Source: VRUE01 sp963698085
GTDB taxonomy: Bacteria; Actinomycetota; Thermoleophilia; Solirubrobacterales; 70-9
Assembly: GCA_963698085.1 (NCBI GenBank)
Contig: OY969122.1
Span: 248,001 to 312,000, forward strand
Direction: 5' to 3'
Length of the DNA: 64,000 nucleotides
The position numbers were made by a program, and so were the translations under genes. Shown here one piece after another: positions 1 through 11,108 of this stretch (its first letter is position 1; every line of letters begins with the position of its first letter). The notes beneath the pieces were generated by a model that was given only the letters and a program-made list of their open reading frames with translations, was not told the origin of the DNA and ran no database searches.

Positions 1-9
1 AGAGTGTCC

Positions 10-777
10 CTACTCATTGCCGCCTTCGCCGGCGCCGGTGATCGCAGAAACCACGTGCTCCTCGGTCGTTCCTTCCGCTTCGAAGTTGCCGGCAGCCCGA
101 CCCAGGCGGAGAACGAAGATCCGGTCGGCGACCTCGAAGACGTCGGCGAGATTGTGGCTGATCACGACGACGCCCAAGCCCCGCTCACGCAGTCGACGGA
201 TCAGGTCGAGTACCTGCGCCGTCTGGGCCACGCCGAGCGCGGCGGTCGGCTCGTCGAGCAGGACTACCTTCGGCTCGCCCAGAAGCGAGCGCGCAACGGC
301 CACCTGTTGACGTTGACCACCGGACAGGGTGCCCACCTCGCTGCGCAGGCTGGGAATCGTCACCGAGAGGCCGGAGAGCAGGTCGGCGGCCTGTTGCTCC
401 ATCCGCGCCTCGTCGAGCTGGCGCGAGACCTGCCCGGGACCCAGAGAGATCTCCTCGTGGCCGAGGAAGATGTTGGCGACGACGTCGAGGTTGTCGCAGA
501 GGGCGAGGTCCTGGTAGACGGTGGCGATTCCCAGTTCGGTCGCATCCTGGGGACGTGAGATCGAAACTTGTTCGCCGCCGTAGTGGATGGAGCCGCCATC
601 GGCCGTGTGGATCCCGGCGATCGTCTTCACCATCGTCGACTTGCCGGCTCCGTTGTCGCCGACCAGGCCGACCACCTCACCAGAATGGACGGAGAAGTCG
701 ACCCGGTCCAATGCCTGGACCGGGCCGAATCTCTTGCTCACCCCATCGAGCTCGAGCAACGGGGTGTCTGCGTTCAT
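10..777 (-). CDS. Sugar ABC transporter ATP-binding protein (xylose/ribose type)
   Basis: A single ABC ATPase domain of 255 residues that would power sugar import at the inner face of the membrane. Visible motifs in order are Walker A (GDNGAGKST), a Q-loop (VYQDLALC), the signature LSGGQRQQ, Walker B (VVLLDEPTAAL) and the switch His (ISHNL). XylG/RbsA proteins usually carry two ABC domains in about 500 residues, so this is the one-domain form seen in FrcA-like systems. It starts 18 bases after the substrate-binding protein gene on the same strand, so the two are one operon. The permease is expected just outside the window. The substrate is inferred only from the neighbouring binding protein. 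Confidence 0.9.
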   Translation of the reverse strand: MNADTPLLELDGVSKRFGPVQALDRVDFSVHSGEVVGLVGDNGAGKSTMVKTIAGIHTADGGSIHYGGEQVSISRPQDATELGIATVYQDLALCDNLDVVANIFLGHEEISLGPGQVSRQLDEARMEQQAADLLSGLSVTIPSLRSEVGTLSGGQRQQVAVARSLLGEPKVVLLDEPTAALGVAQTAQVLDLIRRLRERGLGVVVISHNLADVFEVADRIFVLRLGRAAGNFEAEGTTEEHVVSAITGAGEGGNE

Positions 778-795
778 CGCGGCCGTTCCCCTCGT

Positions 796-1905
796 TTAGG
801 AGATCCCCGCTTCTTTGCAGGCCTGGGCGTACGGCCCGGTGCAGAGTTCGTCGGGCGAGACTTCTTCGTCCGCGATCACAGTCGCCTTGATGTTGTCTTT
901 GGTCACGGCGATCGGCGTCAGCAGGATCGAGGGCACTTTCTCTTTTTCGTTGTCGAGTTCGTCAGTGACTTTGTCCTGCGGGATTTCTTTGCCCTCCGCC
1001 AGGTCGACAGCGATTTCGGCGCTGATCGAGGCCTCCGGCTTGTAGGCCTTGTAGATCGTCATGTACTGCTGGCCGACGAGGATCCGCTGCAGGCCGGCGA
1101 CCGTCGCGTCCTGGCCAGTGGTCGGACGTTCCGCCGGATTGATCCCAGCCGATTTCATCGCCGCGATCGCACCGCCCGCGGTGTCGTCATTGGCCGCGTA
1201 GACCCCGGCGAAGCCATCTTTGCCGAGTGCGGTGATCGCCTGCTGCATCTCGTTCTGGGCGTTGCTCGCCAACCAACCGGGGGTGTCATACGATTTCGCC
1301 ACCTCGACGCCTTCGGCGTCGAAGACGCTTTCAGCGCCTTTTTTGAACAATGCCGCGTTGCTGTCGGCCGGATCGCCGCTGATCATCACGATCGGCCCTT
1401 TGGGGCTGCCGTCTTCTTTCAGTTTTTTCGTCAGCGATTCGCCCTGCAGTTCGCCGACTTTTTCATTGTCGAAGGAGACGTAGACGTCGACGTCAGCGCC
1501 GAGAATGAGGCGGTCGTAGCTGAGCACCGGCACGTCCTGCTGGCGGGCTTTTTCGACACTCGCCGCGGCTGAGGCAGCATCGACGGGGTCGAGGACCAGC
1601 ACATCGGCGCCCTGGGTCAGTGCCGCTTCGACCTGACTCTGCTGTTTGGAGGCGTCCTCGGCGGCGTTGCTGTAGAGGATGTCGCAGTCGGGGCAGATCT
1701 CTTCGACTTTTTCTTCAAAGCGCGGCCGATCGGACGCCTCATAGCGTGGCGTCTGGTTCTCCGGCAAGAGCAAAGCGATCGTCGAACCGCCGCTACCCCC
1801 ACCACCTCCCCCATCATCGTCACCGCAACCCACCGCAACCAGCGCAATCACAAATAACGCGGCCAGCACCAACGTGACTCGCCTCAACCCGACCAAGCTC
1901 GACAT
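796..1905 (-). CDS. Sugar-binding lipoprotein, XylF-like (D-xylose type)
   Basis: An extracellular solute-binding lipoprotein of 369 residues. The N-terminus has a hydrophobic stretch ending in a lipobox (VAVGC, Cys27), followed by an acidic and Gly/Ser-rich linker, so the mature protein is probably lipid-anchored outside the membrane. The body matches the periplasmic-binding fold of the xylose group, with recognisable blocks such as SFDNEKVGELQG, AANDDTAGGAIAA, TGQDATVAGLQRI and MTIYKAYK. A GGAG ribosome site precedes the ATG. It is the first gene of the transporter operon as far as visible. Xylose is the best guess for the ligand, but ribose or another pentose cannot be excluded. Confidence 0.88.
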   Translation of the reverse strand: MSSLVGLRRVTLVLAALFVIALVAVGCGDDDGGGGGGSGGSTIALLLPENQTPRYEASDRPRFEEKVEEICPDCDILYSNAAEDASKQQSQVEAALTQGADVLVLDPVDAASAAASVEKARQQDVPVLSYDRLILGADVDVYVSFDNEKVGELQGESLTKKLKEDGSPKGPIVMISGDPADSNAALFKKGAESVFDAEGVEVAKSYDTPGWLASNAQNEMQQAITALGKDGFAGVYAANDDTAGGAIAAMKSAGINPAERPTTGQDATVAGLQRILVGQQYMTIYKAYKPEASISAEIAVDLAEGKEIPQDKVTDELDNEKEKVPSILLTPIAVTKDNIKATVIADEEVSPDELCTGPYAQACKEAGIS

Positions 1906-1974
1906 CGCTGCTCCTTTCGCCCCGTCCTGCCGCGTTTCTACCCGCAGCGAGCGCTTTTAAGCAGGCAAGGCGCC

Positions 1975-4857
<2,883 letters not shown>

Positions 4858-4910
4858 TGTCAGCCGAGTCTACCCAGACGAACAGATGTTCCCCTCGGGT
4901 CGGCCGTCGC

Positions 4911-5885
4911 TCAGCGGCCGATCGACTGCTGGTACAGCGTGAAGCCAATGCCCGAGCAGACGGCGGCGATGATCCAGAAGCGGAGCATGATCTTCGTCTC
5001 CGACCAGGCCATCATCTCGAAGTGGTGGTGCAGGGGGGCCATCAGCAAAACGCGACGGCGGAAGGTCTTGAAGGCAAAGACTTGGGCGGCGACCGAGAGG
5101 GCCTCGATCACGAAGATGCCACCGATGATGATCAAGAGCACCTCGGTCTGGGTCATCACGGCGAGGGCGCCGATCGCGCCGCCGAGGCCGAGCGATCCGG
5201 TGTCTCCCATGAAGATCGAGGCCGGGAAGGCGTTGAACCAGAGGAAACCTACGCAGGCGCCGACGAGGCAGGCCGAGAGCAATGCCAGGCTCTGCTCGCC
5301 GTTGGTGACGAAGCAGATCGCGGTGTAGGCGAGGAGGACGATCGCGCAGGAGCCGGCGGCGAGGCCGTCGAGGCCGTCGGTGAGGTTGACCCCGTTCGAG
5401 GTGCCGGCGATGACGAGGAAGACGAGGACGAAGTAGAGGACCGGGCCGAGGTCGAGGCTGGCGTCGCCGATGCGGAGGAAGAGCGTCGGCTCGAGCCCGA
5501 CCTCGTGGCGGGCGACCCACCAGAGGACGAGCGCCAGCCCCAGCTGGCCGACCAGCTTCCAGCGCGCCGAGAGCCCGAGCGAGCGCCGTTTGACGATCTT
5601 GGTGAAATCGTCGGCGAAGCCGAGCGCGGCGCAACCGAGGGCGACGCCGAAGACGGCGAGGCTCTGCGCGTCACGCTCGGAGAGGACCAGATAGGGAACG
5701 CAGATCGCGGCGAAGACAATCAGGCCGCCCATCGTCGGCGTGCCGGCCTTGGCATGGTGCTCCTGGGGCCCATCCTCGCGGATGTGCTGGCCAAACTCTT
5801 TCACCCGCAAGTACTCGATGAACTTGGGACCGAGGAAGATGCAGATCAGCATCGCCGCCATGCCGGCGATGAGGACCTCGCCCAT
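4911..5885 (-). CDS. mraY: Phospho-N-acetylmuramoyl-pentapeptide transferase
   Basis: Integral membrane enzyme that attaches the UDP-MurNAc-pentapeptide to undecaprenyl phosphate, giving lipid I. It has 324 residues with about ten hydrophobic segments. Family motifs are present: DDFTKI with the basic patch after it, NLTDGLDGLA, and the cytoplasmic APLHHHFE loop. The ATG shares its A with the murF stop codon (TGATG), which indicates translational coupling. It is the last cell-wall gene of this cluster; murD, ftsW and murG are not in the window. Confidence 0.97.
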   Translation of the reverse strand: MGEVLIAGMAAMLICIFLGPKFIEYLRVKEFGQHIREDGPQEHHAKAGTPTMGGLIVFAAICVPYLVLSERDAQSLAVFGVALGCAALGFADDFTKIVKRRSLGLSARWKLVGQLGLALVLWWVARHEVGLEPTLFLRIGDASLDLGPVLYFVLVFLVIAGTSNGVNLTDGLDGLAAGSCAIVLLAYTAICFVTNGEQSLALLSACLVGACVGFLWFNAFPASIFMGDTGSLGLGGAIGALAVMTQTEVLLIIIGGIFVIEALSVAAQVFAFKTFRRRVLLMAPLHHHFEMMAWSETKIMLRFWIIAAVCSGIGFTLYQQSIGR

Positions 5886-7252
5886 CAGCGCAGCTCCGCC
5901 AGGGTCTCGGCGACCGCCTCGAGCCCGGCCGAGCGAGAGCCCTTGACCAGGATGGTGTCGCCCGGCTCGAGTTGGGCGGCAAGCAGCTCCGCCGCCTCGG
6001 CGGGATCGCCGACCAGCTCGTCGGGGTCGTAATCGCGGGCGGGCTCGCCGACACCGATCAGCAGGTCGATGCCCTCGCCGCGGGCGTGGGTGCCGACCTC
6101 GCGGTGGTAGGTGGGCGCACCGGGACCTAACTCGGCCATCTCGCCGAGCACGGCGATACGTCGTGCCCCCTCGATCGAGGCGAGGTGGTCCAGCGCCGCG
6201 CGCATCGACACCGGGTTGGCGTTGTAGCAGTCGTTCACCAGGACGATCCCATCACCAAGCTCGAGGCGCTCGCCCCGGAAGCGGGAGAATCCTATGCTCG
6301 CAGCGCGGTCGGCCATCCCCTCGAGCGGCGCGCCAAGGGCGACACCGGCGGCGATCGCGGCGAGGGCGTTAGTCAGGTTATGGCGCTCGGCGAAGGGAAA
6401 GTGGAAGCGCGCCCGGCCAGCCGGGGTGTCGATCGTCGCTTCGGTCACCCCGCCGTCAACCCGCTGCTCGGCGACCTCGACGTCGCCTCCGGGCCCGAAG
6501 CGGAGCAAGTTCGGCGCGGTGTCCAGATGGGGCTCGAGCTCACCCGCGTCGACCGGGACGACCGCGGTCCCGTCGCCGGGCAGAGCAGCGAGGATCTCGG
6601 CCTTCGCCGCCGCCACCGCCTCGATCGAGCCGAGCAGCTCGACGTGAACCGGGCCGACGTTGGTAATCACCCCGACCCGCGGCTCGGCTATCGCCGCTAG
6701 CTCAGCGATCTGGCCCGGCCCGCGCATCGCCATCTCTAACACCAGTAGCTCGGTGTCGGCGGGCGCTTCCAGCACGGTCAGGGGAAGGCCGATCTCGGTG
6801 TTGAGATTCTCGCTGTTGGCATGGACGCGGCCGGGCAGCAGCGCCCGCGCGATGTCCTTGACCGAGGTCTTGCCGACCGAGCCGGTGATGCCGACCACCG
6901 GGACGCCCAGCTCGCGGCGCCAGGCTCGTCCCAGACCCTGCAGGGCCTTCAGCGGGTCCTCGACTCCGAATATCCAGCCGTCCCCGGCAGCGCGTTCGCA
7001 GTTTGTCGACCCTGGCCCGACAAACTGCGAACGCGCGGAAGCCGAGGCCACGACCACACCCCATGCGCCCGCTTTGAGCGCCGCGGGGGCGAACTCGCCG
7101 CCGTCGACTCGCTCTCCGCGTAGGCCGAAAAAGAGATCGCCCCCCCCAGCCTCGCCAGAATCGATGACAGCCCGCGCTGGCGTGCCCGATGCACCCCTGA
7201 TGAGGATCTCCGCTCCCATCGCCGCTGCGATCTGTTCGGGGGTCAGGTTCAT
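5885..7252 (-). CDS. murF: UDP-MurNAc-tripeptide--D-Ala-D-Ala ligase
   Basis: Cytoplasmic Mur ligase adding D-Ala-D-Ala to the peptidoglycan precursor; 455 residues. The ATP-binding loop GITGSVGKTS is at residues 121-130, and the VNDCYNANPVSM block marks the central/C-terminal domain junction. It is coupled to mraY by a one-base overlap, and its start is 3 bases before the end of murE. An oddity is residues 73-88 (ARSQFVGPGSTNCERA). They are encoded by a perfect 19-bp inverted repeat and look like an insertion between the N-terminal substrate domain and the ATPase domain. The reading frame is kept, so the enzyme is probably functional. Confidence 0.96.
   Translation of the reverse strand: MNLTPEQIAAAMGAEILIRGASGTPARAVIDSGEAGGGDLFFGLRGERVDGGEFAPAALKAGAWGVVVASASARSQFVGPGSTNCERAAGDGWIFGVEDPLKALQGLGRAWRRELGVPVVGITGSVGKTSVKDIARALLPGRVHANSENLNTEIGLPLTVLEAPADTELLVLEMAMRGPGQIAELAAIAEPRVGVITNVGPVHVELLGSIEAVAAAKAEILAALPGDGTAVVPVDAGELEPHLDTAPNLLRFGPGGDVEVAEQRVDGGVTEATIDTPAGRARFHFPFAERHNLTNALAAIAAGVALGAPLEGMADRAASIGFSRFRGERLELGDGIVLVNDCYNANPVSMRAALDHLASIEGARRIAVLGEMAELGPGAPTYHREVGTHARGEGIDLLIGVGEPARDYDPDELVGDPAEAAELLAAQLEPGDTILVKGSRSAGLEAVAETLAELR
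6990..7036. repeat. 47-bp palindromic element inserted in frame in murF
   Basis: Perfect inverted repeat with 19-bp arms (6990-7008 and 7018-7036) around a 9-base spacer. The core of the left arm reads CGCGTTCGCAGTTTGTCG. The element replaces an expected short surface loop of MurF with 16 residues. The arms are less GC-rich than the surrounding gene. It resembles protein-coding palindromic repeats such as the Rickettsia palindromic elements, but that comparison rests on form only. No second copy was seen in this window. Confidence 0.8.
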
Positions 7253-8772
7253 CGCGATCTCGCAGCCGGCGGCTGCCCCTCGCCCAGCAGCCTGCGTAGC
7301 TCCTCCCGGGCCACCCCCCGATCATCAAAGGGAATCTTGCGACCGGCCTCAAACTCCTGGCCTTGCTCATGGCCCTTGCCGGCGATCACGACCGTGTCAC
7401 CCGGCTCCGCCCGCGAGAGCGCCAGCGCGATCGCGGCGCGGCGGTCGATCTCCTCCTCGACCCCGCCGCGATCGTCGATGCCGGCAAGGATCTCGGCGAC
7501 TATCGCCTCCGGCTCCTCGGAGCGCGGATTGTCGGAGGTGACGACGGTCAGGTCAGACAGCCCGGCACCGGCCCGACCCATCAGCGGCCGCTTGCCGCGG
7601 TCGCGGTCGCCGCCGGCGCCGAAGACCGAGATCACCCGTCCCGTTCCCAGCCGTCGCGCCGCACGCAGCACGTTCTCCAGCGAGTCGGGGGTATGGGCGT
7701 AGTCGACGAGGACCGAGAAGTCCTGCCCCTCGTCGACAGGCTCGAAACGGCCAGGCGGGGCCACCGCCTGGGAGAGACCCTTCGCCGCAGCCTCAGGGAC
7801 GACGCCGAGCGCCAGCGCCGTCGCGAACGCCCCCAACGCGTTGGCGACGTTGAAATCGCCCGGCAACCGCGTCCGCACGCTGATCGCCTCGCCGAATGGA
7901 GGGTTTTGCCCCCCATAGGCGTGCTTTTTGCCCATCATCGGCAGGGTCACCTCGAACTCCGCTCCGTCGGTACCGAGGCGGACCTCACTTGCCACGAGGT
8001 CTGCCTCGGTACCGGCAGCCGAAAACGTCACGCACTCAAATTCCTCCGCGAGCCGCCGCCCGTAAGGATCGTCGACGTTGACGATCGCCGCGCTGGGCTC
8101 CATCTCGAACAGCAGTCGCTTGGAGCGGAAGTAGTCCTCCATGTCGCCGTGGAAGTCGAGGTGGTCCTGGGTTAGGTTCGTGAACTGGGCGACATCGAAA
8201 TGGATCGCCTCGCAGCGGTGCAGGACCAACGCATGCGAGGACACCTCCATCGCACAGGCCAAGTCGCCCCCATCCGCCATCCGCCGAAAGGTCCTCTGCA
8301 GATCGATCGCCTCAGGAGTGGTCCGCTCGACCTCCTCCTCAACCCCGCCAACCACCTGCTTCACGGTTCCCAACAGCCCGCACCGCACCCCAGCCGACTC
8401 AAGAATCTCCCGCAGCAGAAACGCGGTGGTCGTCTTCCCATTGGTCCCCGTGATCCCAGCAACCTTCAACTCCGCGGTCGGATCGCCAAAGAACCGCGCC
8501 GCCATCGGAGCCATAGCCGCCCGCGCGTCGGGAACGACTACTTGCGTGACCCCGAGCTTGGGAAGCTCGCGCTCAACCACGAGCGCGGCGGCCCCAGCCT
8601 CAACCGCGGCGGCAGCAAACTCATGCCCATCAACTTTCCCCCCAGGCACGCAGAAGAACAGCGCCCCAGGCTCCACCCGACGACTGTCATAAGCAAGCTC
8701 CCCGACCTCGACGGCAGCGTCACCGACGATCCGGGCTTCCGCAGCTGCGCCCACAAGCTCATCCAATCTCAC
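7249..8772 (-). CDS. murE: UDP-MurNAc-L-Ala-D-Glu--meso-DAP ligase
   Basis: Cytoplasmic Mur ligase adding the third residue of the stem peptide. The ATP loop GITGTNGKTTTAF and the specificity motif DNPRSEEP are clear. DNPR is the established signature for meso-diaminopimelate enzymes. I chose the GTG at 8772 (protein begins VRLDELVG) because family members start there; this gives 507 residues. The frame stays open upstream to an ATG at 8898 inside a palindromic element, which would add 42 unfamiliar residues. No good ribosome site is visible before the GTG, so the start remains uncertain. The 3' end overlaps the murF start by 4 bases. Confidence 0.95.
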   Translation of the reverse strand: MRLDELVGAAAEARIVGDAAVEVGELAYDSRRVEPGALFFCVPGGKVDGHEFAAAAVEAGAAALVVERELPKLGVTQVVVPDARAAMAPMAARFFGDPTAELKVAGITGTNGKTTTAFLLREILESAGVRCGLLGTVKQVVGGVEEEVERTTPEAIDLQRTFRRMADGGDLACAMEVSSHALVLHRCEAIHFDVAQFTNLTQDHLDFHGDMEDYFRSKRLLFEMEPSAAIVNVDDPYGRRLAEEFECVTFSAAGTEADLVASEVRLGTDGAEFEVTLPMMGKKHAYGGQNPPFGEAISVRTRLPGDFNVANALGAFATALALGVVPEAAAKGLSQAVAPPGRFEPVDEGQDFSVLVDYAHTPDSLENVLRAARRLGTGRVISVFGAGGDRDRGKRPLMGRAGAGLSDLTVVTSDNPRSEEPEAIVAEILAGIDDRGGVEEEIDRRAAIALALSRAEPGDTVVIAGKGHEQGQEFEAGRKIPFDDRGVAREELRRLLGEGQPPAARSR

Positions 8773-8786
8773 AGCGGCGATTCTAA

Positions 8787-8910
8787 GCCGGGGGTCGGGT
8801 GCCCCTCCTGCGCAGCGGCGTCCTCTTTTTCGCCCCGCAAGCGCCCACGGACGGCGATAGATCTCCCTGGCGAAAAACCCAGCAAGCAGGAGGGGCACCC
8901 GACTCCCGGC
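8787..8910. repeat. 124-bp palindromic repeat element (copy A) between ftsI and murE
   Basis: Near-perfect 24-bp terminal inverted repeats (8787-8810 and 8887-8910, one mismatch). Internal blocks GGCGTCCTSTTTTTCGC and GGCGAAAAACCCAGC are shared with a second copy at 25208-25327. It fills most of the 149-base gap between the ftsI stop and the murE GTG. The hairpin could affect readthrough from ftsI into murE or hide the murE start. Confidence 0.8.
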
Positions 8911-8921
8911 TCCGAAGCTCC

Positions 8922-10574
8922 CTATTCCTGCGGCACACCGAGATAAGGCAAAGCGAACTCGGCGATCTCACCGAAAGCCGGCGCCGCAACCGACCCCCCG
9001 TAGTAATCCCCCTGCGGCTGATCGACAATCACCGCAACCAACAACCGCGGGTCCTGCGCCGGCGCGAACCCGATGAAGGACGCCACGTACTTCGTCTCAG
9101 AATAAGTCCCGTTTTCGGCCACCTGCGAGGTCCCGGTCTTGCCCGCCAGGGTGTAGCCGGGAACGCTGACCTCCGAAGCGGTGCCGCCGGGTGCCAGCAC
9201 TCCCTCCAGCATCGTCCGTACCTCGGCGGCGACGTCCCTCCCAATCACGCGTCGTCCGGGCGGCACCTCCAAGGCCTCGTCGCCAACACGGTCAATCAGC
9301 CGCGGCTGACGCCACAAGCCACCGTTGGCGATTGCCGCGTACCCGGCCATCATCTGCATCGGCGTCACCGCCAGCCCCTGCCCGAGTGGCAGGTTGCCCA
9401 TCGTCGATCCGGAGTATTCGTCGAGCGTGGGCACGATTCCCTGCTCCTCGGCGGGATAGGGAACGCCGGTCGGTCGGCCGAAGCTAAGCCGATTGATCCA
9501 GCGGCTGAATTTCTCGCTGCCAAGACCGAGGCCGATCGTCACCGCCCCGACGTTGGAGGAATGGGCGAGAATTTCGGCGACCGACATCGTCGCCGTGCCG
9601 CGCGCGTGCGACTCCTCGATCACGCGGTCAGCGACCTGGATCGTTGGGGGTAGGGTGAAGTACGTCTCCGGGCTCACCTGCTTTTCCTCGAGCGCCGCCG
9701 CCACAGTGAACGCCTTGAAGGTCGAGCCGGGCTCGTAGGTGAAGCCGGTGGCGCGGTTGATCAGGTCGTCGGGATCGGCGCTTTCGAGGTCACTCGGATC
9801 GACCGGCGGCCAGTTGGCCATCGCCAGCAGCTTCGAGTTGCGCGGGTCCATCACGATCGCGGTGGCGCCCTGGGGGGAATAGGTTTCGCCGACCCCTCCC
9901 AGCACTTCCTCGGTCTTCTCCTGGATCGCCGGGTCGAGGGTCAGCCTCAAGTCTTCGCCGTCGCTGGCCTCGCTGACGGTTTCCAGCCGGATTGGCTCCC
10001 CGAGAGCGTCGTTGACAATCCTCCTCTCCCCGTCATTGCCGTGCAGAACCTCGTCCTCGCCCAGCTCGAGGCCGGTCAGCCCCTGGCTTTCGTCGCCGAC
10101 GGCGCCGATCGTCTGCGCGGCCAGGGTGCCCTGCGGGTAGGTGCGACGGCTGTCGGGCAGCTCGCCGATCCCCGGCAACTCCAGCCGGGCAACCCGCGCC
10201 GCGCTGGGCAGGTCGACCTTGCGCGCCACGTAGGCGAAGCCGGAATCTTCGCTAAGGCTCTCCAGCACCTCCCCCTCGTCCAAGCCGAGGATCGGCGCCA
10301 GTTTGGCGGCGGTCTGCGCTGGGCGCTTGACCTGGTAAGGCGTCGCGTAGATCGTCTTCGCGTCTTCGGAGACGGCGAGCGGATTGCCGAAGCGGTCCAG
10401 CAGGCTGCCGCGCAGACCGGGCACGGTGACGACATCGGTCTGCTGGTAGGCCGCCTCGGAAGCCAGCTTGGCGCCCTGTACCCCCTGCAACCAGAAAGCG
10501 CGCCCGGCGATGACGAGGAAGCAGAGCAGGAAGCCGGCGAAAAGGAGGCCGATCCTGCGCTCAATCGTGCGCAT
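8922..10574 (-). CDS. ftsI: Septal peptidoglycan transpeptidase (class B PBP, FtsI/PBP3)
   Basis: A 550-residue penicillin-binding protein for septal cross-linking. One N-terminal membrane segment (residues about 9-29) is followed by the dimerisation domain and the transpeptidase domain. The catalytic triad motifs are visible: SxxK as STFK (Ser284, Lys287), SSN (in AHSSNVGA) and KTG (AGKTGTSQ). It starts 6 bases after ftsL, in the same operon, and ends 11 bases before palindromic element A. The length is typical, and no PASTA domains are present at the C-terminus. Confidence 0.96.
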   Translation of the reverse strand: MRTIERRIGLLFAGFLLCFLVIAGRAFWLQGVQGAKLASEAAYQQTDVVTVPGLRGSLLDRFGNPLAVSEDAKTIYATPYQVKRPAQTAAKLAPILGLDEGEVLESLSEDSGFAYVARKVDLPSAARVARLELPGIGELPDSRRTYPQGTLAAQTIGAVGDESQGLTGLELGEDEVLHGNDGERRIVNDALGEPIRLETVSEASDGEDLRLTLDPAIQEKTEEVLGGVGETYSPQGATAIVMDPRNSKLLAMANWPPVDPSDLESADPDDLINRATGFTYEPGSTFKAFTVAAALEEKQVSPETYFTLPPTIQVADRVIEESHARGTATMSVAEILAHSSNVGAVTIGLGLGSEKFSRWINRLSFGRPTGVPYPAEEQGIVPTLDEYSGSTMGNLPLGQGLAVTPMQMMAGYAAIANGGLWRQPRLIDRVGDEALEVPPGRRVIGRDVAAEVRTMLEGVLAPGGTASEVSVPGYTLAGKTGTSQVAENGTYSETKYVASFIGFAPAQDPRLLVAVIVDQPQGDYYGGSVAAPAFGEIAEFALPYLGVPQE

Positions 10575-10580
10575 CGCGCC

Positions 10581-11108
10581 TCAGTAAGCCGTTCCGGCAG
10601 CTGCCAGGCGCCGCGCCGCAGTCTCGACATCGTCAGGGCTTACCTGCACCGAGCCGACCTGGTCGAGCGCCGCGGCGCTCAGACCGAGCCCAGCCGCATC
10701 GTTGCGGATGCGCCCAGAGCCCGAGCGCTGGGCATCGATACCGCGCAGGAACGAGTTCTCTTCGTCGAGGGCCATGATGTTCTGATCGATGTGACCGGCG
10801 TTTGCAGCAAGGCTGAGCGTGACCACGTTGAGCCCGACGATCCCGACCAGCAGGACCCCCAGCACCGCGATCCAGGCACGGCCACGCGTCATCCGCACGA
10901 TCAGGCTGGAGTCGGGCAGGTTGCGGACGGCGGTCGCGGTTCCCACCGCGATCGGGATCAGCTGGCCCCCTGGGCGGCGGACCGGGGCTTTGCGGGGAGC
11001 GGGCTTGCGAGTGGGCGCCTTGCGGGCCGGAGCGACGGCCAGCTGCGGGCGTTTGCGCGGCCGCGCTGGGGCCGGCGTCGCCTTGCGAGCGGTTGCGGCG
11101 GCGGCCAT
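10581..11108 (-). CDS. ftsL: FtsL-like septum protein
   Basis: A 175-residue small bitopic protein between rsmH and ftsI, the expected place for ftsL. The first about 60 residues are Ala/Pro/Lys/Arg-rich and would be cytoplasmic. A single membrane segment follows (WIAVLGVLLVGIVGLNVVTLSLAA), then a short coiled-coil-like stretch (DQNIMALDEENSFLRGIDAQ) as in FtsL/DivIC proteins. The ATG at 11108 shares a base with the rsmH stop (TGATG). Identification rests on position and architecture more than on sequence. The role would be assembly of FtsI/FtsW at the division site. Confidence 0.85.
   Translation of the reverse strand: MAAAATARKATPAPARPRKRPQLAVAPARKAPTRKPAPRKAPVRRPGGQLIPIAVGTATAVRNLPDSSLIVRMTRGRAWIAVLGVLLVGIVGLNVVTLSLAANAGHIDQNIMALDEENSFLRGIDAQRSGSGRIRNDAAGLGLSAAALDQVGSVQVSPDDVETAARRLAAAGTAY

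Noticed and set aside
7249..8898. MurE starting at ATG 8898
   Set aside because: The extra N-terminal residues come from the palindromic element and do not match MurE; the GTG at 8772 fits the family start.
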